This document shows, piece after piece, positions 34,679 to 42,621 of a stretch of DNA of 64,000 bases. A program made the position numbers and the translations under genes. Source of the stretch: Saprospiraceae bacterium (GTDB lineage Bacteria; Bacteroidota; Bacteroidia; Chitinophagales; Saprospiraceae). The notes beneath the pieces were generated by a model. That model worked only from the letters and a program-made list of their open reading frames with translations. It did not search any database and was not told where the DNA came from. The stretch's first letter is position 1. Each line of letters opens with the position of its first letter. The DNA is taken from positions 1-64,000 of the forward strand of contig JAJCYH010000011.1 of the NCBI GenBank assembly GCA_029262995.1. Reading direction: 5' to 3'.

Positions 34679-34740
34679 AATCTTACACAACAATTTGAAT
34701 GAAATACGCATCTATTATTAGTTAGTACGCAAGGGATTTT

Positions 34741-34762
34741 TATTTTTGTTACTAATATTAGT
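34741..34762 (+). promoter_or_regulatory. -7 promoter element with an overlapping palindrome upstream of the pilin-like gene
   Basis: TATTTTTG (34741-34748) is a perfect TAnnTTTG element. It is followed two bases later by ACTAATATTAGT (34751-34762), a perfect 12-base palindrome covering the predicted transcript start near 34755. The leader to the ATG at 34793 is about 38 nt. The palindrome is a possible operator. Confidence 0.45.
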
Positions 34763-34792
34763 TTTATTAATCAAGCAAACCAAGCAACACTA

Positions 34793-35374
34793 ATGAAAAA
34801 CATACTAAGCATTGTCCTTGTTTTAATCATTGTTTTTTTGGCATATGCTCTAATTCAGGGCATCAAAGAGCCCATTGCTTTTGAAAAAGTAAAAAAGGAG
34901 CGTCGTAATGCAGTCATTGAACAATTAGAGGATATTAGAACAGCGCAAGAAATTTACCGAGATATTACTGGAAAGTTTGCTGCGAGTTTTGATTCTCTAA
35001 AATATGTGCTGACGAACGACAGCCTTACAATTGAAAAAATTGTTGGTGATCCAGATGATCCAAAAGGGGAAGAATATAAGCGAACCATTATTAAGAAACC
35101 TGCAATTGATACAGTTCAAAAACTAGGTATCGTATTGGAGGGCCTTGAAAATATTCCATATGGGGAAGGCAAAATATTCACCATAGCTGCAGATACAATA
35201 ACTTACCAGTCTACATTGGTATATGTATGTGAAGTAGGAACGAGATGGAAGGATTTTATGGGACCATATGCTTCCAGAAAATTCTCTAAATTTGATAATT
35301 CATATGACCCTGACAAATTGCTTAAATTCGGAGATATGAATGCACCAAACTTATCAGGAAATTGGGACAGATAA
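34793..35374 (+). CDS. membrane-anchored hypothetical protein with pilin-like layout
   Basis: Protein of 193 residues. It has an N-terminal hydrophobic helix (ILSIVLVLIIVFLAYALI) and then a charged amphipathic helix (EKVKKERRNAVIEQL, EDIRTAQEIYRDITGKFAAS) that resembles the stalk helix of type II pseudopilins, where IR-x-AQ-x-x-Y and GKF/Y are common. No prepilin peptidase site (Gly before Phe/Met with Glu5) is present. The C-terminal half is strand-rich. It is the first gene of a unit with DUF3822 and rsmD, overlapping DUF3822 by 13 nt. I believe similar proteins occur at this locus in other Bacteroidota. The function is unknown. Confidence 0.65.
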   Translation: MKNILSIVLVLIIVFLAYALIQGIKEPIAFEKVKKERRNAVIEQLEDIRTAQEIYRDITGKFAASFDSLKYVLTNDSLTIEKIVGDPDDPKGEEYKRTIIKKPAIDTVQKLGIVLEGLENIPYGEGKIFTIAADTITYQSTLVYVCEVGTRWKDFMGPYASRKFSKFDNSYDPDKLLKFGDMNAPNLSGNWDR

Positions 35375-36159
35375 GTCAGGCATTTGATCATATTGTAGAC
35401 AATAAAGAAATCAAAGAGCTGTCTGTTGTTTTGTACGCAGACAGTTTTTTTTGTGGATTTTGGACAGGTTTGGGAGAGCTATTGAAATGCGAGTTTTTAT
35501 CTGTTTCTGACTTTAATAGCAGATTTTCTGAATGGAAAAATGAGTTTCCTGGCATATCCGTCAATGTGGTTTCTACTACGATGCCTTATGTACATATTGC
35601 AGAGGATATGTATAATTCAAAGCATTTTGAACAATTCTTTAAAGGCATGTATGACCTCAGAAAGTGTAAGCGGAAACTAAAGGAATTGGATTATTTTGTT
35701 TCCGAGCCAATATATACGCTACACTATTTAGATAAAAAACTAATTGAAAGCTTGAAAGAAATAGGAATCCCATTTAAGATTAGTCATATATCTACTTCGA
35801 TGTCCAATTATCTTTCAATACATAATTGCAATTTGATTGTATACATACAAGACAATAAACTACATATCGCGTCACATAAGCAAGACAACTTTATTTTTTA
35901 CAATCAGTTTATATGCGCTGATGTTAATGATTATCTTTATTTTATTCTTCTTGTATTGCAATCCTTTGAAATAGACTATCAAGATGAAGAAATTCACCTT
36001 GGAGGAGAAATAGACAGAACCTCAAAGCTATACACACGCCTTAGATCTCATTTACCCACACTTATGGTCATCGATGATCTGTTTAGTACTCGAGAATCGC
36101 TAGAAAGCCCTAAGCAAGTATATTTTGATTTGTATCTCAGTCAGTCATGCGTATCATAG
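35362..36159 (+). CDS. DUF3822 family protein (actin-like ATPase fold)
   Basis: Protein of 265 residues of the Bacteroidota DUF3822 family, whose solved member shows an actin-like ATPase fold; the biological role is not known. Recognisable segments include ELSVVLYADSFFCGF near the start, the central LHIASHKQDNFIFYNQF, and LYFILLVLQSFEIDYQDEEIHLGGE toward the end. It starts at TTG 35362, inside the upstream gene, because no ATG occurs before conserved sequence. The stop overlaps the rsmD start by 13 nt. Linkage to rsmD is a recurring arrangement in the phylum and is part of the evidence. Confidence 0.82.
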   Translation: MGQISQAFDHIVDNKEIKELSVVLYADSFFCGFWTGLGELLKCEFLSVSDFNSRFSEWKNEFPGISVNVVSTTMPYVHIAEDMYNSKHFEQFFKGMYDLRKCKRKLKELDYFVSEPIYTLHYLDKKLIESLKEIGIPFKISHISTSMSNYLSIHNCNLIVYIQDNKLHIASHKQDNFIFYNQFICADVNDYLYFILLVLQSFEIDYQDEEIHLGGEIDRTSKLYTRLRSHLPTLMVIDDLFSTRESLESPKQVYFDLYLSQSCVS

Positions 36160-36686
36160 GAGGAGAATTTAGAGGTTTCAGGTTTGTGCCACCAGCTAAG
36201 AATTGGCCTACTCGGCCTACTACCGATATTTCCAAAGAAGCTTTATACAATATATTAGAGAATAAAGTAAATTTTGAGGATGTCAAGTTTCTTGATTTAT
36301 TTGGAGGTACAGGGAATCATTGTTATGAATGTATTTCAAGAGGCTGTGAATCTGCTACCTATGTTGACAGCTATCCTGGTTGTGTGGCTTTTGTAAAACA
36401 AATGGCTGTCAAACTCCAAATCCAAGATAAGATTCATATTTATAGGATGGATGTATTCCGGTTCATCAAAAAATGTGAAGATAAATTCGATTATATTTTT
36501 GCAGGTCCTCCTTACCCATTAAAAACGATAGCGGATATTCCTGATTTGATTTTAGGCAAAGGCATTTTATCGCAAAATGGTCTCTTGGTATTGGAACATA
36601 ATCCAAATGTAGATTTGTCTTCCCATAAAAATCTTGTTGATCAAAGGAATTATGGACAAACAATCTTTAGTTTCTTCAAAGCCTGA
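36147..36686 (+). CDS. rsmD: RsmD-family 16S rRNA (guanine966-N2) methyltransferase with a GPPY motif
   Basis: Expected to methylate G966 of 16S rRNA in the assembled 30S subunit. The 179 residues have the RsmD start MRIIGGEFRG and RPTTDISKEALYNIL. SAM motif I is FLDLFGGTGNHCYECISRG (48-66). The catalytic motif IV, normally (D/N)PP(Y/F), reads GPPY at 120-123 (codon GGT at 36504-36506), so the acidic residue that positions the target amine is missing. The protein otherwise looks intact. It overlaps the DUF3822 gene by 13 nt. Confidence 0.87.
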   Translation: MRIIGGEFRGFRFVPPAKNWPTRPTTDISKEALYNILENKVNFEDVKFLDLFGGTGNHCYECISRGCESATYVDSYPGCVAFVKQMAVKLQIQDKIHIYRMDVFRFIKKCEDKFDYIFAGPPYPLKTIADIPDLILGKGILSQNGLLVLEHNPNVDLSSHKNLVDQRNYGQTIFSFFKA

Positions 36687-36701
36687 TTGATTATTAAACC
36701 C

Positions 36702-36709
36702 TATTTTCG
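36702..36709 (+). promoter_or_regulatory. probable -7 promoter element of argS
   Basis: TATTTTCG followed by C has one mismatch to TAnnTTTG. The predicted transcript start near 36716 would leave almost no leader to the ATG at 36718 and about 11 nt to the ATG at 36727, favouring the second. Confidence 0.35.
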
Positions 36710-36726
36710 CAGTTCAAATGTGTTTA

Positions 36727-38571
36727 ATGACAGTTCTGGATAAAATCATAGAATCGATACATCATTCAATAACTCAAGTTTATTCCATAAATATTGATAG
36801 CGATAGCATTTCAATAGCACCTACAAAAAAGGAATTCGAAGGAGATTATACTTACGTCGTTTTTCCTCTTGTAAGGGAGCTTAAACAAAGCCCTGAGGCA
36901 ATTGCAAACAAGTTGGGAGAGTATTTAAAGACAGACTCTGAGTGGGTTGATGGATTTAATGTTGTCAAAGGATTTTTAAACCTTGAATTGTCAAACAGTT
37001 TTTGGAACATTAGCTTTGCAGCTATAGCAGAAGAATCATATGCAACCAGGAAAAAGCAAGGCAAAAGAATGATGGTGGAATTTTCATCACCGAACACTAA
37101 TAAACCACTCCATCTGGGGCATATAAGAAATATCCTACTCGGCTGGTCAATTTCGAAAATTGCAGAGAACAGGGGTTATGAGGTTATCAAAACCCAAGTA
37201 ATCAATGATAGAGGTATTGCGGTGTGTAAAAGTATGATGGCCTGGAAATTGTTTGCTGATGGAGCCAGTCCAGAATCTACTGGAACAAAAGGAGATCGCT
37301 TTGTTGGAAATTATTATGTACAATATGACAAAGCACTTCAAGAGGAGTACCATAATTGGCAAGCTGATGAAGGAAGAAAAGTCTTTGATATAGAGGCTAA
37401 AGAGGGAGAGAGTTTAGAACTGTTTTTTAAGCGCTTTAAGAATCAATATTTTAATGAATATAGCAAGTTGGGAAAAGCCACTAAAGAAATGCTATTAGAT
37501 TGGGAACGGGGAGAAGAGAAAACGATAGCACTGTGGAAAAAGATGAACGGATGGGTGTATGAAGGTTTTGATCGCACATACGATTTGCTTGGTGTTGGTT
37601 TTGATAAAGTTAATTACGAATCTGAAACCTATCTGCTTGGCAAGGAAACAGTTCAGAATGGAGTAGAGAAAGGAATTTTTTATAAATTGGATGATGGCAG
37701 TATTTGGATAGACCTTGAAGATGTCGGGATGGATAAGAAAATTGTTCTACGTTCTGATGGTACTTCAGTATATATCACTCAAGACCTGGGAACCGCCCAA
37801 ATGCGCTATAAAGAATTTGGAATCGACAGTATGGTTTATGTTGTTGGAGATGAGCAGGACTATCACTTTAAGGTGCTATTCGAAATACTAAAAAGGATGA
37901 ATGAGCCATACGCAGATCAACTGCATCATTTGTCTTATGGAATGGTGGATTTGCCTTCTGGCAAAATGAAAAGCCGAGAAGGTACAGTTGTTGATGCTGA
38001 CGACTTGATAATGGAGGTTATATCAGAAGCGAAAAATTCTTCTTTGGAAAGGGGAGGCGTATCGCATTTGGAAGAAAGTCAGCAGGAGGAATTATTTCAA
38101 ATGGTAGGGCTGGCAGCATTGAAATACTTTATTATTAAAGTTAATCCTAGGAAGAGAATGGTGTTTGATCCAAAGGAGTCTGTAGATATGCAAGGAACCA
38201 CTGGTCCATATATTCAGAATGCCTATGTTAGAATACAATCCATTTTGCGTAAAGCAGAAAAATCGGGATTTACAACTCTTGATGATTTAGAGGATATTGA
38301 ACCAAATGCGCAAGAGAAGGAATTGATGGTTTTAATGCTTGGCTTACCAGAAATTCTGGATGACGCTCTGCAAAGTTATGACCCTTCGGTTGTAGCCAAC
38401 TATTCTTTTGCTTTAGCAAAAGCATTTCACAGATATTACCATGAAAATGTAATTTTTGATAAGGATAACCCTAAGCGAAGTTCTTACAGGATTGAATTGT
38501 CTAAGAATTTAGCCAGAATATTAAAAAAATCTATGTTGTTATTGGGTATTAACATGCCAGAATATATGTAA
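36727..38571 (+). CDS. argS: arginyl-tRNA synthetase
   Basis: Charges tRNA-Arg. It has 614 residues from the ATG at 36727; an ATG three codons upstream is also possible. The N-terminal Add-1 domain is at about 1-110. The class I HIGH motif is HLGHI within FSSPNTNKPLHLGHIRNIL. The KMSK-like motif is GKMKSREG. The DALR anticodon-binding domain starts near residue 490 (TTGPYIQNAYVRIQSILRKA) and ends with ARILKKSMLLLGINMPEYM. The family often lacks a canonical KMSKS, so GKMKSREG is normal. glnS follows 17 nt later. Confidence 0.96.
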   Translation: MTVLDKIIESIHHSITQVYSINIDSDSISIAPTKKEFEGDYTYVVFPLVRELKQSPEAIANKLGEYLKTDSEWVDGFNVVKGFLNLELSNSFWNISFAAIAEESYATRKKQGKRMMVEFSSPNTNKPLHLGHIRNILLGWSISKIAENRGYEVIKTQVINDRGIAVCKSMMAWKLFADGASPESTGTKGDRFVGNYYVQYDKALQEEYHNWQADEGRKVFDIEAKEGESLELFFKRFKNQYFNEYSKLGKATKEMLLDWERGEEKTIALWKKMNGWVYEGFDRTYDLLGVGFDKVNYESETYLLGKETVQNGVEKGIFYKLDDGSIWIDLEDVGMDKKIVLRSDGTSVYITQDLGTAQMRYKEFGIDSMVYVVGDEQDYHFKVLFEILKRMNEPYADQLHHLSYGMVDLPSGKMKSREGTVVDADDLIMEVISEAKNSSLERGGVSHLEESQQEELFQMVGLAALKYFIIKVNPRKRMVFDPKESVDMQGTTGPYIQNAYVRIQSILRKAEKSGFTTLDDLEDIEPNAQEKELMVLMLGLPEILDDALQSYDPSVVANYSFALAKAFHRYYHENVIFDKDNPKRSSYRIELSKNLARILKKSMLLLGINMPEYM

Positions 38572-38588
38572 TCATAAATATTATCAAA

Positions 38589-40256
38589 TTGGAACGAGAG
38601 AGTAATAATTTTATCGAAGAAATAATTGAAAAGGATTTAAGTGAAGGAAAATATGATGGTCGCATTCATACCCGTTTTCCTCCTGAACCCAATGGTTATT
38701 TACACATAGGTCACGCTAAGGCGATTTGGATTAATTTTGAAATAGCCAAAAAATATGGAGGTAAAACAAATCTTCGTTTTGATGATACCAATCCAGTTAC
38801 TGAAGATCTGGAGTATGTAGAATCTATTAAAAGCGATATTAAATGGTTAGGATACCAATGGAATGATAGTGTTCGCTTTACTTCTAACTATTTTGATCAA
38901 TTATATGAATATGCTGAGATATTAATTAATAAGGGATTGGCTTATGTGGATGAATCTACTGCTGATCAGATAGCTGAAATGAAAGGCACTCCGACAAGAC
39001 CAGGAGTTAATAGTCCGTATAGAGGCCGTTCTGTAGATGAGAACTTGGATTTGTTCAGGAGAATGAAAGCAGGAGAATTTCCGGATGCAGCAATGGTATT
39101 GAGAGCTAAGATTGATATGACCTCAAACAATATGTTGCTTAGAGATCCTCTTTTGTACAGAATTAAGCATGTAAACCATCATAATACCGGTGACAAATGG
39201 TGTATTTACCCAATGTATGACTTTGCTCATGGACAATCAGATTCTATTGAAGGCATAACGCACAGTCTTTGCTCATTGGAATTCATACATCATCGACCAT
39301 TGTACGAATGGCTTATTGAAAATATTGATATATTCCCGTCACGGCAGATCGAGTTTGCTAGAATGAATGTTGAGTACATGATAACCTCAAAGCGAAACTT
39401 GCTTCGTCTGATAAATGAACATTATGTCAAGGGTTGGGATGATCCAAGAATGTCTACTCTGACAGGATTAAAAAGAAGAGGGTACAGGCCAGAAAGTATC
39501 AGAAGATTTTGTGAAGTATCAGGCGTAGCCAAAAGAGATAATTTGATGGAGATGCAGTTGCTTGAGGCAATTTTAAGAGAGGATTTAAATAAAATTTCCA
39601 CTAGAGTAATGGTGGTTACTGATCCCATAAAGCTTGTTATTCAGAATTACCCAGAAGGAAGGAATGAGCTTTTGCCTAGTGTTAATAATCCAGAAGATGC
39701 AAACTCAGGTGTTCATAATATGAGCTTTTCAAGAGAAATTTATATTGAACGAGAGGATTTCATGATTGATCCACCTAAAAAATACTTTCGATTATTTCCA
39801 GAAGGAATGGTAAGGCTAAAGGGGGCCTATATCATTAAGGCCGAGAATTATATATGCGATGCCGATGGAAAGCTTACTGAGATTCACTGTAGTTATTTTG
39901 AGAACAGTAAAAGCGGTCAAGATAATTCTGGATTGAAGGTAAAAGGAACCATTCATTGGGTAGATGTCAGTAGTGCATTGGATATCGAGTTAAGGATTTA
40001 TGATAGACTTTTTACCGATCCAAGCCCACTTGCTCATGAAGGGAAGGATTTAATAGATTTTTATAATCCCAATTCATTGCAAGTGAATAATTTAGCTAAG
40101 GGAGAGGCTTACCTAAATGAAGTAAAAGAAGATGAAGCTTTGCAATTTATGAGAAAGGGATACTTCATCAAGGATAAGGACTCAAGCGATAGAAAAATGG
40201 TATTTAATATGACGGTTGCTTTAAGAGACTCTTGGGCAAAGGCGAATAAACCTTAA
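38589..40256 (+). CDS. glnS: glutaminyl-tRNA synthetase
   Basis: Charges tRNA-Gln directly. It is 555 residues starting at TTG 38589. FPPEPNGYLHIGHAKAIW (30-47) contains the HIGH motif. The Rossmann segment LRFDDTNP and YDFAHGQSDSIEGITHSL match GlnRS and not the nondiscriminating GluRS. The KMSKS position reads ITSKR (265-269) in place of the usual VMSKR. Two beta-barrel anticodon domains occupy the C-terminal half. It lies 17 nt after argS, probably in one transcript with it and the flippase gene downstream. Confidence 0.96.
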   Translation: MERESNNFIEEIIEKDLSEGKYDGRIHTRFPPEPNGYLHIGHAKAIWINFEIAKKYGGKTNLRFDDTNPVTEDLEYVESIKSDIKWLGYQWNDSVRFTSNYFDQLYEYAEILINKGLAYVDESTADQIAEMKGTPTRPGVNSPYRGRSVDENLDLFRRMKAGEFPDAAMVLRAKIDMTSNNMLLRDPLLYRIKHVNHHNTGDKWCIYPMYDFAHGQSDSIEGITHSLCSLEFIHHRPLYEWLIENIDIFPSRQIEFARMNVEYMITSKRNLLRLINEHYVKGWDDPRMSTLTGLKRRGYRPESIRRFCEVSGVAKRDNLMEMQLLEAILREDLNKISTRVMVVTDPIKLVIQNYPEGRNELLPSVNNPEDANSGVHNMSFSREIYIEREDFMIDPPKKYFRLFPEGMVRLKGAYIIKAENYICDADGKLTEIHCSYFENSKSGQDNSGLKVKGTIHWVDVSSALDIELRIYDRLFTDPSPLAHEGKDLIDFYNPNSLQVNNLAKGEAYLNEVKEDEALQFMRKGYFIKDKDSSDRKMVFNMTVALRDSWAKANKP

Positions 40257-40320
40257 GTATTAACTTTATTGTCTTCCTTTGATGCTTAAGGACTGGTTAA
40301 ATAAATCTTCAAAATATTGA

Positions 40321-41826
40321 ATGGGTATAATTAAGAGGCAAAGCACGAAAACTTTAATCGTAAATCTAATAGGATCGATTATTGGAGCAATCGCTGTTTT
40401 GTTTATCTATTCTTCAAATGATGAAATATATGGCTATGCCAACTGGCTTTATAGCACTGCTACCTTGTTGATACCACTTGCCAGCCTAGGCGTATTGTCC
40501 TTGGTTTTAAAATACTACCCAGCCTATCAGGAATCAGATCGTAGTAGATTTAATGGTTTTCTTAGTTTGATCAGTCTATTACTCGGAGGTTCCTTTATCC
40601 TATTTTTATTGATTTGGAAGTTCTTAACACCAGTTTTTTATAAACTGTTGAAGAGCAATAATATGAATTATGAGCTTTTTCAAGATTATGAAATATACCT
40701 GCTTATACTACTTTTTCTATTTATTCTTCTTCGTTTTCTAACCAATCAATCAGCCAACCGCTTAAGGATTGTTATGCCAAATTTGATTCAACAGTTTGGT
40801 TATAAACTGTTCTTGCCACTTTGGGTATTGGCATATGCGTTTTATGGATTTGGACAAGTAGCATTCTCTTGGGGGATCATTTTGTTTTTTGCTGCGGCCA
40901 GCTTGACTCTGATCATCTACCTTGTGTATCTCAAAGCCTTAAATTTTGGAAAAATATCAAAGCCATCAAAGGATTTTAGTTATAAGGAAATGACTAGCTA
41001 TTCTGTTTTTGGGATATTAAATCAAATAGGTACCGGTCTGTCGATGAGAGTGGATTCAGTTATGATTCCAATTATGTTGGGCTCAACTGCTCTAAACAGT
41101 TATTATGTAAAAGCATATTTTATAGCCAATTTTATTGAAATGCCTACTAGGGCAATTAATCAAATAGCCAGCCCAATCATTTCAAAGGCATGGCAGAAAA
41201 ATGACTTACAAGAAATTTCTTCTGTTTACAAAAAGGCATCTTCAAATCTTTTACTTGTTGGCTTCTTTATTTTTTTAGGCTTATGGTATTGTTTAGATGA
41301 TTTGGTTTCTATTTCTTCGGACCCAAAGAGTTTCCCTCATGTAAGAACCATTTTTTTATTGATAGGGGCGGCAAAATTAATAGATATGGTGACGAGTGTA
41401 AATACACATATCATTACATTTTCCAAACTTTTCAAATACAATTTGATATTTATTTTGTTTTTAGGAAGTTTTAATTTGCTTTTAAATTTGAAGCTGATTG
41501 TAAGCCATGGTATAGTTGGAGCAGCTATGGCAAGTGCAATTGCTATGTTGTTATACAATGTAATTAAACTGATTTTTATCTGGCGCAAATACAGTTTGTT
41601 GCCCTTTACTTTAGGTAATCTTAAAAGTTTAACTTTATCATCCGTGCTTTTTGCATTGTATTTCTTTATTGATTTCAGTTTTCATCCTGTCGTGAATATT
41701 TTGCTTAAAGCCAGTTTTGTGAGTATAATATATTTGCCAATTGCCTATTTTTGGAAAATTAGTGAGGAGGCAAATGAAACTATAGATTCGTATATTAAAC
41801 ATTTAGTAAAAAAGAATGGAATTTAA
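40321..41826 (+). CDS. polysaccharide flippase (Wzx/MATE-like)
   Basis: Polytopic inner-membrane protein of 501 residues with 12-14 hydrophobic helices. The first helix segment (KTLIVNLIGSIIGAIAVLFIY) and the two-halves layout fit the oligosaccharide/lipopolysaccharide flippase superfamily. The mid-protein segment YSVFGILNQIGTGLSMRVDSVMI is a typical start of the second half. No glycosyltransferases are adjacent, so the substrate is unknown. It overlaps the enoyl-CoA hydratase start by 11 nt. Other MOP-superfamily functions, such as lipid II flipping, remain possible. Confidence 0.83.
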   Translation: MGIIKRQSTKTLIVNLIGSIIGAIAVLFIYSSNDEIYGYANWLYSTATLLIPLASLGVLSLVLKYYPAYQESDRSRFNGFLSLISLLLGGSFILFLLIWKFLTPVFYKLLKSNNMNYELFQDYEIYLLILLFLFILLRFLTNQSANRLRIVMPNLIQQFGYKLFLPLWVLAYAFYGFGQVAFSWGIILFFAAASLTLIIYLVYLKALNFGKISKPSKDFSYKEMTSYSVFGILNQIGTGLSMRVDSVMIPIMLGSTALNSYYVKAYFIANFIEMPTRAINQIASPIISKAWQKNDLQEISSVYKKASSNLLLVGFFIFLGLWYCLDDLVSISSDPKSFPHVRTIFLLIGAAKLIDMVTSVNTHIITFSKLFKYNLIFILFLGSFNLLLNLKLIVSHGIVGAAMASAIAMLLYNVIKLIFIWRKYSLLPFTLGNLKSLTLSSVLFALYFFIDFSFHPVVNILLKASFVSIIYLPIAYFWKISEEANETIDSYIKHLVKKNGI

Positions 41827-42604
41827 AACATTACTGCTTGATATTTCAGAAGGTGTCGCTACGGTTACGATAAACAGACCTAATGCATTAAATGCTATTA
41901 ATGATGATGTGATGACAGAATTAGGTGTAGTCTTTAAAGATGTTTTGGACTATTCTAGTTTGAAAGGTGTCATCATTACTGGCAGTGGGCAAAAGGCATT
42001 TGTTGCCGGTGCTGATATTACACAATTCCAAAACTTGGATAAGAAAGCAGGTTATCGTATATCAAAGAAGGGACATGATGTATATGATAGAATTGAAAAG
42101 TTTCCTATTCCTGTTATTGCAGCAATAAATGGATTTTCATTGGGAGGTGGTAATGAATTGGCAATGTGCTGTCATATTCGCATTGCTGCCAAACATGCAA
42201 AATTTGGTCAGCCAGAAGTAAATCTAGGTCTTATACCTGGATATGGAGGAACGCAAAGATTGATACAGTACATCGGTAAAGGAAGAGCAATGGAACTTTT
42301 GCTAACAGCTGATATTATCGATGCAGAAAAGGCTCTTGACTATGGATTAATTACCCATGTAACTGAAGCAGAAGATTTATTACCTAGTGCTAAAGCTTTA
42401 ATCGAGAGAATATCTCAGAAAGGACCTAAGGCAATAGCTAGAACAATTGAGTTGGTTAATGCTTTTTTTGATAAAAATGTCAATGGGTTTATGAAAGAAG
42501 CAGATCATTTTGGAGAAGCTATTGGCTCGGAAGAGAGTACTGAAGGCGTAAATGCATTCCTTGAAAAAAGGAGAGCAGATTTCCGTCATCAACAAAGTAA
42601 ATAA
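41816..42604 (+). CDS. enoyl-CoA hydratase/isomerase family (crotonase)
   Basis: Crotonase-fold enzyme of 262 residues, most likely hydrating enoyl-CoA (fatty-acid or amino-acid breakdown). Oxyanion-hole segments are AFVAGADITQF and INGFSLGGGNELAM. The two catalytic-position glutamates are present, in GGGNELAM and in QPEVNLGLIPGYGGTQRL. The C-terminus EGVNAFLEKRRADF is typical. The ATG lies inside the flippase gene (11-nt overlap), implying coupling. It converges on the propeller/OmpA gene with a 17-nt gap and no visible terminator. Confidence 0.92.
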   Translation: MEFKTLLLDISEGVATVTINRPNALNAINDDVMTELGVVFKDVLDYSSLKGVIITGSGQKAFVAGADITQFQNLDKKAGYRISKKGHDVYDRIEKFPIPVIAAINGFSLGGGNELAMCCHIRIAAKHAKFGQPEVNLGLIPGYGGTQRLIQYIGKGRAMELLLTADIIDAEKALDYGLITHVTEAEDLLPSAKALIERISQKGPKAIARTIELVNAFFDKNVNGFMKEADHFGEAIGSEESTEGVNAFLEKRRADFRHQQSK

Positions 42605-42621
42605 ATTAAACAAAGTCCTTG

